A DNA stretch of 64,000 nt. Origin: Melampsora larici-populina 98AG31. Lineage: Eukaryota > Basidiomycota > Pucciniomycetes > Pucciniales > Melampsoraceae. Numbering within the stretch: the first letter of the stretch is position 1; every line of letters begins with the position of its first letter. A model generated the notes under the pieces. It had not been told where the DNA came from, made no database searches, and saw only the letters and a list, made by a program, of their open reading frames with translations. Of this stretch, positions 10,760 through 21,765 are shown one piece after another. The position numbers were made by a program, and so were the translations under genes. The stretch is taken from contig NW_006768819.1 of the NCBI RefSeq assembly GCF_000204055.1, positions 25,413-89,412 of the forward strand. The letters run 5' to 3'.

Positions 10760-12127
10760 TTAATTTTCTTGCTTGATATCATGAATAGATCACCACAACG
10801 GTTGTGAGCCCGGTTCAACATGGATCAGTTGTCGAATCTTGGTTGCACCAACCCCAGCAGAAGAGAGAAGTGAGTTCTGATCCCTGACATCCGGAGGAAA
10901 TCAGCGATGTATAGACAGGTTGTTGGGTTGATTGAACGGTGGGTGATTGTGATGGAGCTTAGCCAAGTTCTTCTTATCATGTGAAACTAACCAACAATCA
11001 ATCCCAGTTTGGTAGTTGAGTGACAGTTTGAAGAGACATCCAGTTTTCTTTGACAATGATGAACGAATCTTCTCCCTTGTTGATTTCGATTTACCTCCTT
11101 GAACTGAACCTTTGACCACCTCGCTTTTAGATTTGTAACCTAAGGAACATTGTCAATAGATACAAATTGTGCGCTGATGTTCCGTTTTGTGACTTTTGAC
11201 AAAAAGCACATAACCTTGATGTCTGGCAACCGCGTTCACGTACATAACACCGGATTGCATCTCTCAAAATTCCTTACCAATAATTGGAGGTCAAAGTAAG
11301 CAAACCGGGTTGGCTCCTGGACGAATACATATGAGGATTAGATAACAATGAAAACAGGGTGTGAAGAGAGGACAGAAGATAGACAAACCAATTGGTGGCC
11401 AATTGGCGTCATGTTCGTCATTCACGATAAGTTCTACTTCTTCGTTGTTTTGAACTTGAACTGAAACTTGCTCGTCAGGAGAGGTAACATCAACCAAAGA
11501 AGTAACATCTACCAAAGTTATGGGGACTTTGTTGAGGATAACAACTTTGTTATTTCCAGTTTGAGTGGTTTTGGGGACTGTGGTGTTGACATTTGCAATT
11601 GGGTCATTCGAATTTGTCGCCGGAGGGTAAAACGGAGTGCCATGCCTCATGGTATGTTGTTGGAAAGGACTCAAAGTGGAGTGGTAAGATAGCATTGGGT
11701 TAGGAAAAGGTGGAGGGTAATGGTACATAGGTTGATTGTAGACTGGGCGAGCCCATTGAGGAGGCATCACATTATCAGGAACAAGAGAGATAGAAGAAGT
11801 TTGCGGAAAAGGAGGTGGTGGATTAGTGGGGTACCAGTAAGGAGCTTGTACATATTGGTTGTGAATTGGTAAGTTAGAGGTATGATTGTGAATCGGGAAG
11901 TTAGTGGTAGCGGTATGATTTAGAGGTTGGACGTATTGGTTGTGGATCGGGAAGTTATTATTAGGCGTGTAATGGTGACTAGTATGGGACTGGGTAGGAA
12001 GAGGGAGGGTGGGAAGCTGATTAGGTGGAGTGTAGCCGTTTTGAGGGATCGAAGGATTCTGTACATATACCACTTCTTCCAAAGTTGTGGATATTGGGTG
12101 TGGGGCAGGCGGTAATGGGGTGGACAT
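10760..12127 (-). pseudogene. Second MULE: Pro-rich N-terminus and FAR1-type DNA-binding domain
   Basis: Translation could start at the ATG at 12127 (MSTPLPPAPHP). The first ~250 residues are rich in Pro, Asn, Tyr and His with repeats of 'FPIHNQYVQ'. They end in NDEHDANWPPIGL, followed by an apparent donor. Downstream, 10901-11119 reads KTGCLFKLSL...CWLVSHDKKN...LHHNHPPFNQ, the Cys/His core of FAR1-type (WRKY-GCM1) zinc domains of MULEs. 'SAGVGATKIRQL' follows near 10840. It then reaches the same linker region (PLW*SIHDI) that starts the MULE at 8850, so the two are different copies. A TGA lies at 10790-10792, with further stops between exons. No catalytic domain follows. Confidence 0.6.
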
Positions 12128-12961
12128 GGTATCAATTGTTGCTGGTGGAGTCACACGTTTGAAGTGTGATGATCTGTGGGGAGGTGTGTGTATGTGTGTA
12201 TTACTGTTTGTATTGATCTGAATTTAAGTATGGAATGGGAAGAAGATAGAAAACGGAGAAAGATTTTCAAGGAAGGTTTTAACCATTACCCTTTGGATTT
12301 TCAGGAAGTCCGTTTGCCAAGTCCGTCATGCCTGGGGTACGGTGGTTTGCATTAGTTTGGCACCCCTTTGGGTTGTTTGTGATAGGGCGACAAGGGATTT
12401 ATTGCCCTCTTGGACAGAAGGGGCACAATCATCACAACATAGGGGCTGCATCGTGGAAAGTACCCCCAATTATGTAGCCCCTAAACGCCCACAAAGTCCG
12501 ACTCACCAATAACTTGGCTGTGGGAACTCGGGTTGCATCGGGTATCCCGGGTAATGCCCCAAATGAAGGGGGCACCAGATACTTCTTGAGGGGGCGAGGG
12601 ATAGTGGGATCCATATTTCTATATGTGAGTCAAAGTGAACAAACAATTTGCATAGATGATGATGGATATGGATGATGTTTAAAACATGATCAAGGTGTAT
12701 TTAGAACATGGAGATTGGATTTCAAATTTCATTCTTTACATCATCTTCATATACACTTTACCAAACAGCAAAAACAGTTAACAAGAAATCAATATATTTT
12801 TGCTTTGACCTGATTGGTTGAGTATAGTTGACTGTTTGGTAAAGCATATGTATAACCAACTTTCAAGTTTTTTTAATCTACTCCTGTGAAAAACAATCAA
12901 ATTGAAAAATGATGTTTGTGTATGTAATCCTTTCTGACTGAAGTTGCCAAACTGATCCTTA
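12128..12961. other. No gene seen
   Basis: Putative upstream region of the second MULE. It includes a GC-richer patch (12300-12620) with GGGGCACC/GGGCGA blocks that may be the MULE terminus, and an imperfect inverted pair of TTTACCAAACAG / CTGTTTGGTAAA (about 12764 and 12832). No supported coding region. Confidence 0.35.
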
Positions 12962-13115
12962 GGCTTTAAGGTGTGTTCACTTCAACAATTTCTGGACAGA
13001 AATTGCATTCTGTGAATTTTAAAATGCAACAATGAACCATAATACTCCACCAATCCTGCACTTTAAATTTTGCAGAATGCAATTCTGACCCAAAATTGCT
13101 TGAATGAACCTGCCC
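12962..13115. mobile_element. Small Tourist-like MITE
   Basis: A 154-bp fold-back unit with imperfect arms: GTTCACTTCAACAATTT on the left, and the complement of AAAATTGCTTGAATGAAC on the right. A near-perfect inner pair, GAAATTGCATTCTG / CAGAATGCAATTCT, lies inside. TTA flanks both sides (12959-12961, 13116-13118), consistent with a PIF/Harbinger-type target duplication. Confidence 0.6.
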
Positions 13116-13780
13116 TTAGCTTTTGTTTTCCATTTCTTTCAGTTCTCAAAATGTCTTTTCAAAAATATTTTTTTGGCCTGAAGCACTGCGTGAGAAAAGT
13201 AAAGCTTTTAGCTACTTTTTTTTTGCATGGAATCTTTGTTGGCGCCAATGCCATCCTTGAAGCTGTCACCCGAGATGAGTGTGTTTTTGGCTGGGCTTTT
13301 CAATCGGTATGTATGGTGCACAGGTGTTGCAAGCCAAAGTTGTGTTTGAGTTCTTTTGAACATTGGTTGACTTTGATTGAAAATTCCTCCACTTTTTCCG
13401 ATCCTTGCAAATAATTGCCAAAGGTCTTTGGAAAATCTTGACAGAGAGGGGAAGACCATTTGAGTACAAGGGCATGTTACAGTTGTTTTCCAAAAGCTTG
13501 TCCAAACTTGCCCGCAAAGCACAAAGAATTTGGCAGCAAATTTGTGACAAGCTTTTTGAAAACAACGGTATGGGCCCAGCAAAAGAAGAGTCATCTTAAA
13601 AGATTTCCACAGTGTAGTGCACACACAGCAACCTTTTTATGATCTACATACTTTTCTAGCACACAAAGCGTTGCTGTGATAAGCAGTCAAAGTCAAACTG
13701 AAGATTATTGAGTGACGTGCATGTACCTTGAATGTTCATGAAGAAGAGAAGAGCCAACTAATCTACAGTACACCCACTTC
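13116..13780. other. Unrecognised stretch with a weak ORF and a fold-back
   Basis: A 64-aa plus-strand ORF (13405-13599) reads IIAKGLWKILTERGRPFEYK and then SKLARKAQRIWQ. I do not recognise it. Part of it coincides with an imperfect inverted repeat of about 38-bp arms (13479-13565), so coding and repeat explanations compete. Nothing else is supported here. Confidence 0.25.
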
Positions 13781-13782
13781 GG

Positions 13783-14230
13783 TAACGCATATGTAACGTG
13801 TGCGACCAAATATGCACCACCAAAAATGCGCAGTGATATTCGGTCGCATATGTGACTTGAAATTAGGGGGTTTCAAGTTGAATTTTTTTGCGTATTTTTA
13901 CGCTACAACAACTTGCCCGTTGTTGTAAAATATGCGTAAATTTTTTACAGCGGGACACCTTTTTAGGTGTCCCAAATTAAAATTACGTTCTTTTACGAAG
14001 ATTTTTTTTACGAACAACTTGTCCGAATTTTTAAAAATTACACAAAAAAAAATTGAACTTGAAACCCCCTATTGTCATTCGGTAAACCCGAGTACGACAA
14101 AAGGCGCACACGTATTTTTGCATATATACGCAAAAATTGTGCATATTCTTGAAAACGACAAAAAAGTCGTTTTTGTTTTTGATATGTGCAACTTCGTGAG
14201 TGTGCGACTCTCTATTGCTCTCGGTTCTCA
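13783..14230. repeat. Hairpin-rich repeat with 26-bp inverted arms
   Basis: AGGGGGTTTCAAGTTGAATTT (from 13866) is inverted at about 14048-14073 with one mismatch. Shorter stems lie outside and inside (ACACCTTTTTAGGTGT, AACGACAAAAAAGTCGTT). The left end starts CACTTCGGTAACGCATATGTAAC, a terminus shared with the hairpin cluster at 20.6-20.8 kb. No coding capacity is evident. Confidence 0.5.
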
Positions 14231-14415
14231 CCTCATCACGGTGAGTTTTTTCTTACTCGTCTCTTTTCCTCTTTTTTTCTATCTTTTTCTTTCCCTTTAC
14301 GATCATCCTCCTTTCTAACATTTCCCCTTTTGTTTACTCTTCTCTTCACACCAATCTCAACTGTTTACTCCCTTCGATTGACTCGATCTATGTTTTAACC
14401 CGAATTCAAAACTTA

Positions 14416-14475
14416 TCAACTTCAAACAAATCAACTTCAAACAAATCAACTTCAAACAAATCAACTTCAAACAAA
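14416..14475. repeat. Tandem repeat, 4 x 15 bp
   Basis: Four exact copies of TCAACTTCAAACAAA, in an AT-rich stretch just left of the Harbinger element. Confidence 0.9.
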
Positions 14476-14820
14476 TCTTTCAACTCAAATCAAATCATAA
14501 TCATTCAAAATCAAACCTATCCACTTGAATTGAATTCTTTCAAAGTGCAAGATTATTATTTCATACAAGCATCAAATCATGATCCATTCAAATCAAATAC
14601 AAATAGCCGTGTTCAAACATAACCGGGTTGCCCAAAGACCCGGTACACCCAGTTGAATTTTTGGTGGTACTGGGTAGACCGGGTCAAGAAGTCAAGTTTG
14701 AGACCTTGTGGACCCTGATTTCAACTACCCACTCACCTGTTACCACCACCAAACTCGAACTCCACCTCTTGATAACTCCACCACTGCCAAACTCCACCTG
14801 TTGATGCTATACCACCACAA

Positions 14821-16445
14821 ATGCCAAACTCCACCCTACATACCGACGTGTTGGCCTGCTTGGAGTGTTTCTGTGCACTTCAAGTAGTGTCTTTGGTCAC
14901 CAGTTATCAAAAATCTTGCAAAATACCCACCGACATCACTACGATCTTGGCGGCAATCATGATTCTTGATCAGCTCGACTCCAAAGAAGAGACAAGCGAT
15001 CAACTCCTCATGGCTGGTCTCTTACTTTTAGCAAATACTTCAAATTCTTTATCGATCCGTACATCATGCAAACGTCGTTACACTGAGGATGAAGCAACTC
15101 TGGCAATTGCTGCATTTGCTTTAGAAAGTGCTCGAAAAAGACGCTACCTGGTTCCCAGGCTCAAATATCTTTCAACCCGTGACAAGAAACAGGAATGTTT
15201 TGATGAATGGTTTAATGAGAATGATCAAAAGTGGAACATGGTGGTATGTAGAATCAGATGATGTATTTTTGCTTCATTTTCAAGTTGACTGATTTGTTTT
15301 GTTGGAACTTTTCTGACTCTCTGCTAGGCTCATATGTCGAAGGATACGTTCATTAACCTTGTGCACGAGATTGCTGCAAATCCTATCTTTCATAACAATT
15401 CACATTGCCCGCAAGCTCCAGTAACATGGCAGCTCTTGGTTACGATGGCTAACTTTGGACTGTCTGGAAACGGGGGGCAGTGTCAAGTAATTGGTAAATT
15501 ATTCAAACTGTCCGGTGAGAATTGTTCAACTTGCGTTGAATTTATGTTGTATACTGATGACTGTCATCTTGATTAGAAGGTACGGTTGAAAACTATACAA
15601 ATTGATGTATTGTGGCACTTGTTGCACTCGAATCAAAATACGTCAGGTGGCCGAACGCTGAAGAACGACAGGACATCAGCGCAGAAATCGGAAGATCTTC
15701 ATTTTTCAAGAAGTGTGTTGGATTCATTGACGGGACACTCATACCCCTTGCCTACGCACCGCAGAAGAACAGCGAGGCCTACTATTGCCGAAAGTCAATT
15801 TATGCGGTCAATTCCCTGATCATATGTGATCATCGGAGGCAGATTACATATGCTCATCATGGATGGTGTGGGAGTGCACACAATCAAAGAGTCCTCAAAT
15901 CAACTGAGGTAAAGTCTAATTGCATGTGATGGCTTTTTTGAACAAGTTATTCACTGAAAGGATATTTCTTACAGTTTTACAAAAACATCAAAAGTTATTT
16001 TAGTCCTGGAGAGTATCTTTTGGCTGACTCGGGATACAGCGCTTCGAAATGGATTGTTCCTGCGTTCAAAAAGCCAAGGAATAAGGACCTGGACCGACAA
16101 CAACGACACTTCAACTACGAGTTGAGTATGGCGCGAATTGCTTCTGAACACACGAACGGCGTATGGAAAGGTAGGACTCAGTCTTGTAAGGAGGCTCGAG
16201 TGCTTATCAAAGGTCCACGGTCTGCTCTCCGCCTGTCGATGTGGCTTGCCGCATGCTGTGTGGTCCACAACTTTGTGAACCTCAACGAGTCCAACTGGGA
16301 ATCCGGCCTATCAGATGATTGGGAAAACCATTGGGAGCCACCTCCAACAAATGAAGAGGAAGCTTTTGCCGCCATGGGGAATGCACGTCTAGGCGATCAA
16401 AGACGGGAGCGGTTGTTTCAAGAATATGTCATGTCGATGTCTTAA
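14821..16445 (+). pseudogene. PIF/Harbinger DDE transposase (HARBI1-like), one in-frame stop
   Basis: Four exons with GT-AG introns and consistent phases: 14821-15243, 15328-15514, 15577-15908, 15975-16445 (471 codons). The catalytic triad is present: Asp in GFIDGTLIPL, Asp in LADSGY, Glu in SEHTNGVWKGR, followed by the usual ARIASE and VHNFVN motifs. The frame reads GTVENYTN*CIVAL: a TGA at 15603-15605 where this family has Arg, so a CGA to TGA change is likely. Otherwise the protein looks complete, including a helix-rich N-terminus. It acts in the nucleus on the element's TIRs, normally together with the SANT/Myb partner encoded on the opposite strand. As it stands it cannot give a full-length enzyme without readthrough. 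Confidence 0.88.
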
Positions 16446-17121
16446 ATTTTTCAATAAAATAGCTAAAATTGTAACTGGTTGGCTATGAACGCAACAAGTA
16501 TCAGATGTCCCAACTTTTAGATAGTGCAAATGTTTAATTGAGTTACTTGGTCTTATTTTTTCATTTAGTTGTCTCCTTTTTATTCTCACTTAGGAAATCC
16601 AGATTTTCGTTTGCTCCCTTTTTTCTTTCAAGTTAAGAAATCGACACATACTTAAATCAATTGCAAGAAAAGATTTTGATCTCATAACAAACTTGAGAGC
16701 ACACACATTTGATTTCCTGGACCAAAAGAAAAAACAAGAAGAAGTAAAGTAAATAGGCACGTTTTTTTTTTTGGAAATTAAACGAAACAAAGTTAATCAT
16801 GTTTAAGATTAAATAGACTACTCTAATTGTTAATCAAAACCAACCACATTTTTTTAAGCGGTGAAGTTGAATAAGCTCGAGTTTTAAAACACCCACAATT
16901 TCTTTTTTGAACACTTGAAGAAAAAGAATAATTTTTCGTGAATTTGATTGGAATAAGAATGAGTTTTAAAACGATCTTTTGAGAAGTTAAACAAGAATGA
17001 TACTATGTGAATTTCTGTTGAAGAGATAAGGACGAGCGGTTATTCTGGAATTGTTAAGGATCAAACTTGGTGTTAGTGTAAAAAGGTGGATTAGATAGCA
17101 CACTTCAGAGGATCAATCGGT

Positions 17122-18908
17122 CTAGTATTCGATGTCAGAGTCACTTGTATCTTCCTCTTTGTCACCTATGATGGCATCCTTGCTACTACCTTGTACAAAT
17201 TCCTGACTTTGAGTAACTTGAGGGTCCGGATACAACAAGGAAGCTTTTTCAAAAGCTTTCTCAAAAGTATCCCCCATGCCCATAAATCTGGTCACGGCAT
17301 CACCACGGAGTTGAGAGCGTTTAAGGTTGATATCTTCTTTGCGATTGTCTGACATTACCGTAATTGCTTGAGCTATCTTGGATGTCAAATGAGCTTGCTG
17401 CTTTTCTTTTTTGGCTTCTGCTTTTGCTACGGTTTGGCGTTCGGATTTTGAAGGTAGAAAGTTGGTCATAAGGGTTTGAAGTCCAAGAGGATCTCGAGAA
17501 GTGTTTCCGTTCCTAGAATCTCTTCTGAACTCTGGATCATCATAAATCAAAACCACGATCAAACGGAAGATAAGACATGTAGGTCACTTACTTTTGTTGT
17601 GTCTTTGACGGACTGATAACTTTGTTTCTTGCACATCTTTCACCTTGATTTTCTCATCAACCTCTTCTTCATCCGATGCCACATGAACACGTTTAGAATT
17701 ACTATTTTCGCCATCCTCGCCATCCTCGCCATCCTCGCCATCCTCGCCATCAGCATCATCATCATCTACAAAATCGATGTTGTTGTCTATTAAATCAAGG
17801 TTGTTGAGTGAATTTAATGACGTGTTTCCTAGGGTATCGTGAGTCGCTTCGGGTATGATGTTTGAGCGTTCGAGCATCACACCCTCCAAGAGTACATACC
17901 AAGGACAGGTTGCTAACGCATAATCTACATACATCCACCACTGTATCAGCTCCACAGTTTGGAAATGTTAACAAACAACCACATACCTAAAGGTGAACCT
18001 TTGAGAGGTTTTTGGTAACGGCCTCTCTTTTGTGAGTTATCACATATCTTTCCAACCATCTCCTCTTCACCATCACTATTGACAACAACTGATAACAACT
18101 TCATCTCCTTTAAGTTTGCTTGGTGATCTTCATTGTCGAGAACCCCCTGTCCAGTCGATTTAACATGTTCCCACCCTTCCTTGAACTTCCTTTCGAGCCA
18201 TTCGATTTAAACAAAAGGATACGAAGAATATTAACACCTGAACATGACTAATCAAGTAGAATAAGTACATACCTTCTTATTGCACTCTCTTGGTGATTGA
18301 CCAGGACGATTTTTCTGCGCCATATGATCACTCAAGATAGCAGCTACAGCAATCTTGCTTGGAATGGCTTCTTTCCATTGACTGAAGTTATCCAACTCAG
18401 CACACCACAATGCAACAATGTCCATGTCAGAGTAGCCGTCAGGTCCGTCCACAAACCATGAGGATTGAGTGGGCTTCTCTTCGCTAACAGGTTTCTTAGG
18501 TCGTCCGCGTCCTTTTTTTTCAACTTGAGGTTCACTCATTGGGTTGATAGGGGTGACTGCAGTCAGCTGTGATCCAACAGGTGTGAACAAAGCGGGATTC
18601 AAGATCGAAGCTGGGGTGTTTGTTGGCAAGGAAATCAAACCCTGAGGCGAAGTCGAGATCAAAGGTGCTGATGTGGCTGAGCTAGCCAAAACCTGCCCCA
18701 ATCGGATCAAGTCTGCTTGAGAGAGGGAAGCCGAGGGTGAACCTTGAAAGGCTGGGAAAGTCGATCCCGGCGTGAAGTTAGAAGATACCGTGCTGAGAGA
18801 ATCAATTGGAGTGTTGGTGGTTGATGCCGATATAGCTGTATGTGGCTCTGTTGATTTGTTGGATTTAAGAGGGGGTTTACTGGTTTTCTGTTTCTGTTTG
18901 CGTGGCAT
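17122..18908 (-). CDS. Harbinger accessory protein with AT-hook and Myb/SANT-like domain
   Basis: Starts at the ATG at 18908 (MPRKQKQKT). Exon 1 (18273-18908) is Ser/Thr/Pro-rich and ends with the AT-hook GRGRPKKP and a Myb/SANT-like start (DMDIVALWCAELDNFSQW). Exon 2 (about 17996-18210) continues WLERKFKEGWEHV and ends RGRYQKP. Exon 3 (about 17592-17955) carries an acidic tract DGEDGEDGEDGEDGE. Exon 4 (17531 down to 17122) is a Lys/Glu-rich helical tail with ERQTVAKAEAKKEKQQA. The donor at 17591 and acceptor at 17532 join in phase. The exon 1/2 and 2/3 junctions are uncertain: I see no clean acceptor for exon 2 (TCG where TAG is expected). In this superfamily the partner binds DNA and imports the transposase. 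Its location inside the TIRs supports that role. Confidence 0.7.
17709..17750. repeat. 9-bp minisatellite coding Gly-Glu-Asp
   Basis: Four copies of CGCCATCCT plus a partial fifth unit. On the minus strand they code GED repeats inside the Harbinger accessory protein. Copy number probably varies between elements. Confidence 0.85.
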
Positions 18909-19056
18909 GGTGGCTTGATCAATCAAGAGGGGAATGTGGAGAGGTTGAAATGTTTTTTTTTTCACGTTCCCAGCAAACCCAGTGTAAAAATTGACTGGGT
19001 GTACCGGGTCTTTGGGCAACCCGGTTATGTTTGAACACGGCTAATCCTTTGGATTA

Positions 19057-20001
19057 CTACCTTTGCTAAAAAGCTTGCCCGGTTTGATCGCGAAGAAGAG
19101 ACATGAGAGGTCAAATTTGGCCGCAGCCTGCTGCGAGGCCGCTGCGCAGCTCGTCAAGATCCCAAATTTGGCCGATCACAAATCCTGAAAGAGATCGACT
19201 TCACCCATGGATCTCCGACTTTGAACCATTTTGAGACACATTGTGACTATATTCACAGCATATCTGGAGCTTGGTATGTCCAGATCAACCATACAGTCAA
19301 ATTCAGCTCTCATTTGATGATATCGAGGACCAAAAGTGCTGTGATGTTTCATAGTCTCCCTGGTATAATGGTCTGCCTAGATGGTTGTCTTCACACTCTT
19401 GACCCCTCATTAGTAGTGTGTTCAAGCCTTGATAAACTTTTGTGCTTTTTTGTTTTGGCTCTATGAGACAAACAAGTACAAGTCCAAAAAGGACGACATG
19501 TTTTTTTAAAAAACTTTTGTTCTTCTTGCTCAGTCAAGAGCTCACCATAGGATGATGATTGGATTGACAAATGTTCAAGATGTAAGCCTTGATTTCATTT
19601 CGGAATTTTAGCAAAAAAACTTAGGCTGCTCAGCCTTGAACCCAAGATGGCAGAAGCACCCACGTTGGCTAGTCACGCATTGTTAAGCCGTTCGACGAGA
19701 ATCGCTTTCTTAAAATGGAATTAAAACAAATCTCGATAACATTCGCAGCGCGATAGAAATCGCATAGACCTGTGAGCATGATTCCATCATGATGAGGGAG
19801 ATATTTGCGCTTTATGATTGATTTCAACATATCTCAATGTCAGAGATCCACAGGTGAAGTCGATCTCTTTCAGAATTGGTGATCGGCCAAACTTGGGTTC
19901 TTGTCGAGCTGCGCAGCGGCCTCGCAGCAGGCTGCGGCCAAATTCGAGCTCTCTTGTCTCTTGTTCGCGGTCGAACCGGGCAAGCTTTTTAGCAAAGGTA
20001 G
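19057..20001. mobile_element. Fold-back element with inverted arms of about 160 bp
   Basis: CTACCTTTGCTAAAAAGCTT at 19057 is inverted at the right end, flanked by TA on both sides (19055-19056, 20002-20003). The arms continue inward for about 160 bp at high similarity, including a GC-rich block GCCGCTGCGCAGCTCG. The middle (about 19216-19838) has no transposase. A TA duplication points to a Tc1/mariner-type or MITE-like element. It lies about 14 bp from the right TIR of the Harbinger element. Confidence 0.82.
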
Positions 20002-20003
20002 TA

Positions 20004-20616
20004 CAACTATTACAACTCTTATCCTTTTGACTCGGAAGCTTTCAAACCAAAAACTTATTCTTTCAAATTAAAGACCTTGTATTAACCTTGAAGTATCCTT
20101 ATTGATCAAATGAAGTAATTTAATTTTTTGGGGTCGATTACCAAGAGTGCTCTTGAAATCAGTAGCTCAACTTTTAGCTAAATTTCCGACTGTTTCCCAT
20201 TTTGGTAAACAACCTTCACTACATTGAGTGACAAAGGGTTGTTTGGGAGCATGACCATAAGCTTTGATAAGTCCAAAGATGATCACTCAACATGAAGCAG
20301 GAATGAACAGTCTTGGAATGAAACAATCAATACGACTTATTGATGATCGAGGATGAGGACTATATGTATTTCATTGAGACTAACAACCATGAAAAAATGA
20401 TTTTAAATGGACTTGTTTACGTCCAATATCAATGGATCAAATAATCTATAAGTAAATCTTGTCTTCTACCTTGTCTTGCATAAACAATGGAAAATTAACA
20501 CTGAATATGGTGTCGATGGATAGAAGATGAGGGAGAGAAAGGGCAAATGAGAAGAATCGAGTGATTTGTACTCGATTCACTCATGAGTCATGAATAACCA
20601 CAAATAACTCATAGAT
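20004..20616. other. No gene seen
   Basis: AT-rich spacer between the fold-back element and the hairpin cluster. No supported ORF or clear repeat structure. Confidence 0.4.
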
Positions 20617-20800
20617 TGGTTTTACCGAATGGCAAAGTTGCGGTAAACTCGTCAACAAATGTATAATGTGACCTTTGACGAGTTTTACCGAATGTCTTCA
20701 CAGAATAAATTTTATACATACACACACGGTGAGAAAATTTCTCACCGTGATACAAAAGTCGCATATGTAACTTTATGCGACTTTTGTTACCGAAGGGGGT
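20617..20800. repeat. Cluster of three successive hairpins
   Basis: Stems: CGGTAAACTCGTC / GACGAGTTTTACCG (20641-20690), CACGGTGAGAAA / TTTCTCACCGTG (20725-20749), and CAAAAGTCGCAT / ATGCGACTTTTG (20752-20786). TTACCGAA motifs flank and separate them. The right end, read on the minus strand, starts CACCCCCTTCGGTAAC, similar to the left end of the repeat at 13783. Confidence 0.65.
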
Positions 20801-21765
20801 GGTAAGTGTCTTTCTTACGAACCAGCAACCGGCAGGAAAGGGCTGAACTGAGCCGGTGTTAAGAAACGGAGATACAGTGATACAAAGGCTTCTTTTAAGC
20901 TTAACACAAGCCCTCTCCTCCCTCTTTGCAGAGGAAGTCTTCTTCACAGGATCTCGTTAAGCTTAAACTTACAAGCCGGGTCCGCTCGAAAGGCCGGACA
21001 TAGTGCTATGTAGATGGTGATAGGCAAAGATTCGTGTCTGGACAACTGTAGTGTGATCGTGGAAAAGTCACCAGTCTACATAGGGAAAATCTATGAGTAA
21101 AGTTTGATCACCGACCGAAGGAATTCCGTCCGTAAAGATTTCACTAGTTTATGTAGGTCTACATGTAAGATTTGTAAAGATAGATAGATAGATAAATTCA
21201 GATGAAAGATAGATGATAGATTCAGGAGAAGTGAAATGGTATGGGGATGCGAAGGATGCTGAGTAGGTTAAAGTGAACAGAGAAGAAGTGAAGTGAAGTG
21301 AAGTGAAGTTTGATTAGGAACTTTTAAAAATAGTTTGATAAAGGTGTTGATTGAGTGTAAGATTGGTGATGGATGACTGATGAGAAGTGAAGTTTACCTA
21401 ATCGGTTGGAAATCATTACCCAATTCAATTACAAACCCATTTTTAGTATAAAATTAATTGAACCCTTGACCGTTTTCAAGATTTGTATATCTTGAGTTCA
21501 AAGTTGTACCCTTTAATTTAAGCAAACAAAAAACATTCTCATCCAGGCTCATTCTCATTCTCAAATCTTCAGTAACCAATTCCTCAAACTAGACTAAACT
21601 AGACTAGACTATCTTCTCATCTTGCATTTTCATCAAACCTATCAATCAAAACCATCCCTCTTCTTTGTATCTTATAAATCTCATCAATCAGTGAAACGTG
21701 CATTAGCGAATAACGAAAACTTCATAACAAAGACAAAAGCAAAACAAAACAAAACACAAGCAAGC
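20801..21765. other. Upstream region of the kinase gene
   Basis: No separate gene seen. It contains GATA (about 21180) and GAAGT (about 21287) microsatellites and a long AT-rich, CAAAC-rich leader just before the kinase ATG. The leader reads as untranslated sequence. Confidence 0.4.

Larger units (their letters stand above)
14605..19042. mobile_element. Full-length PIF/Harbinger transposon
   Basis: The terminal inverted repeats, 14605-14653 and 18994-19042, are identical over 49 bp (AGCCGTGTTCAAACATAACC at the tip). They are flanked by a 3-bp direct repeat, AAT. The 4438-bp element has the classic two-gene set of the superfamily: a DDE transposase (+, 14821-16445) and a Myb/SANT-like accessory protein with an AT-hook (-, 17122-18908), converging on an AT-rich middle (16446-17121) in which I see no gene. 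Perfect TIRs indicate recent activity, yet the transposase has one in-frame TGA. A sister copy with an intact gene elsewhere would be the source. Confidence 0.92.

Noticed and set aside
529..12127. One single MULE gene spanning the whole region
   Set aside because: The pieces at 10.8 kb and 8.8 kb both contain the same linker region (PLW*SIHDI and PLVRNIHNL), so they must be two different copies.
14416..14475. Regularly spaced repeats, considered as a CRISPR-like array
   Set aside because: Units are directly adjacent without spacers, only 15 bp, and the DNA is eukaryotic.
19345..19420. tRNA-like stretch (CCTGGTATAATGG resembling an A box)
   Set aside because: No matching B box at the right distance and no acceptor stem could be drawn; it lies inside the fold-back element.
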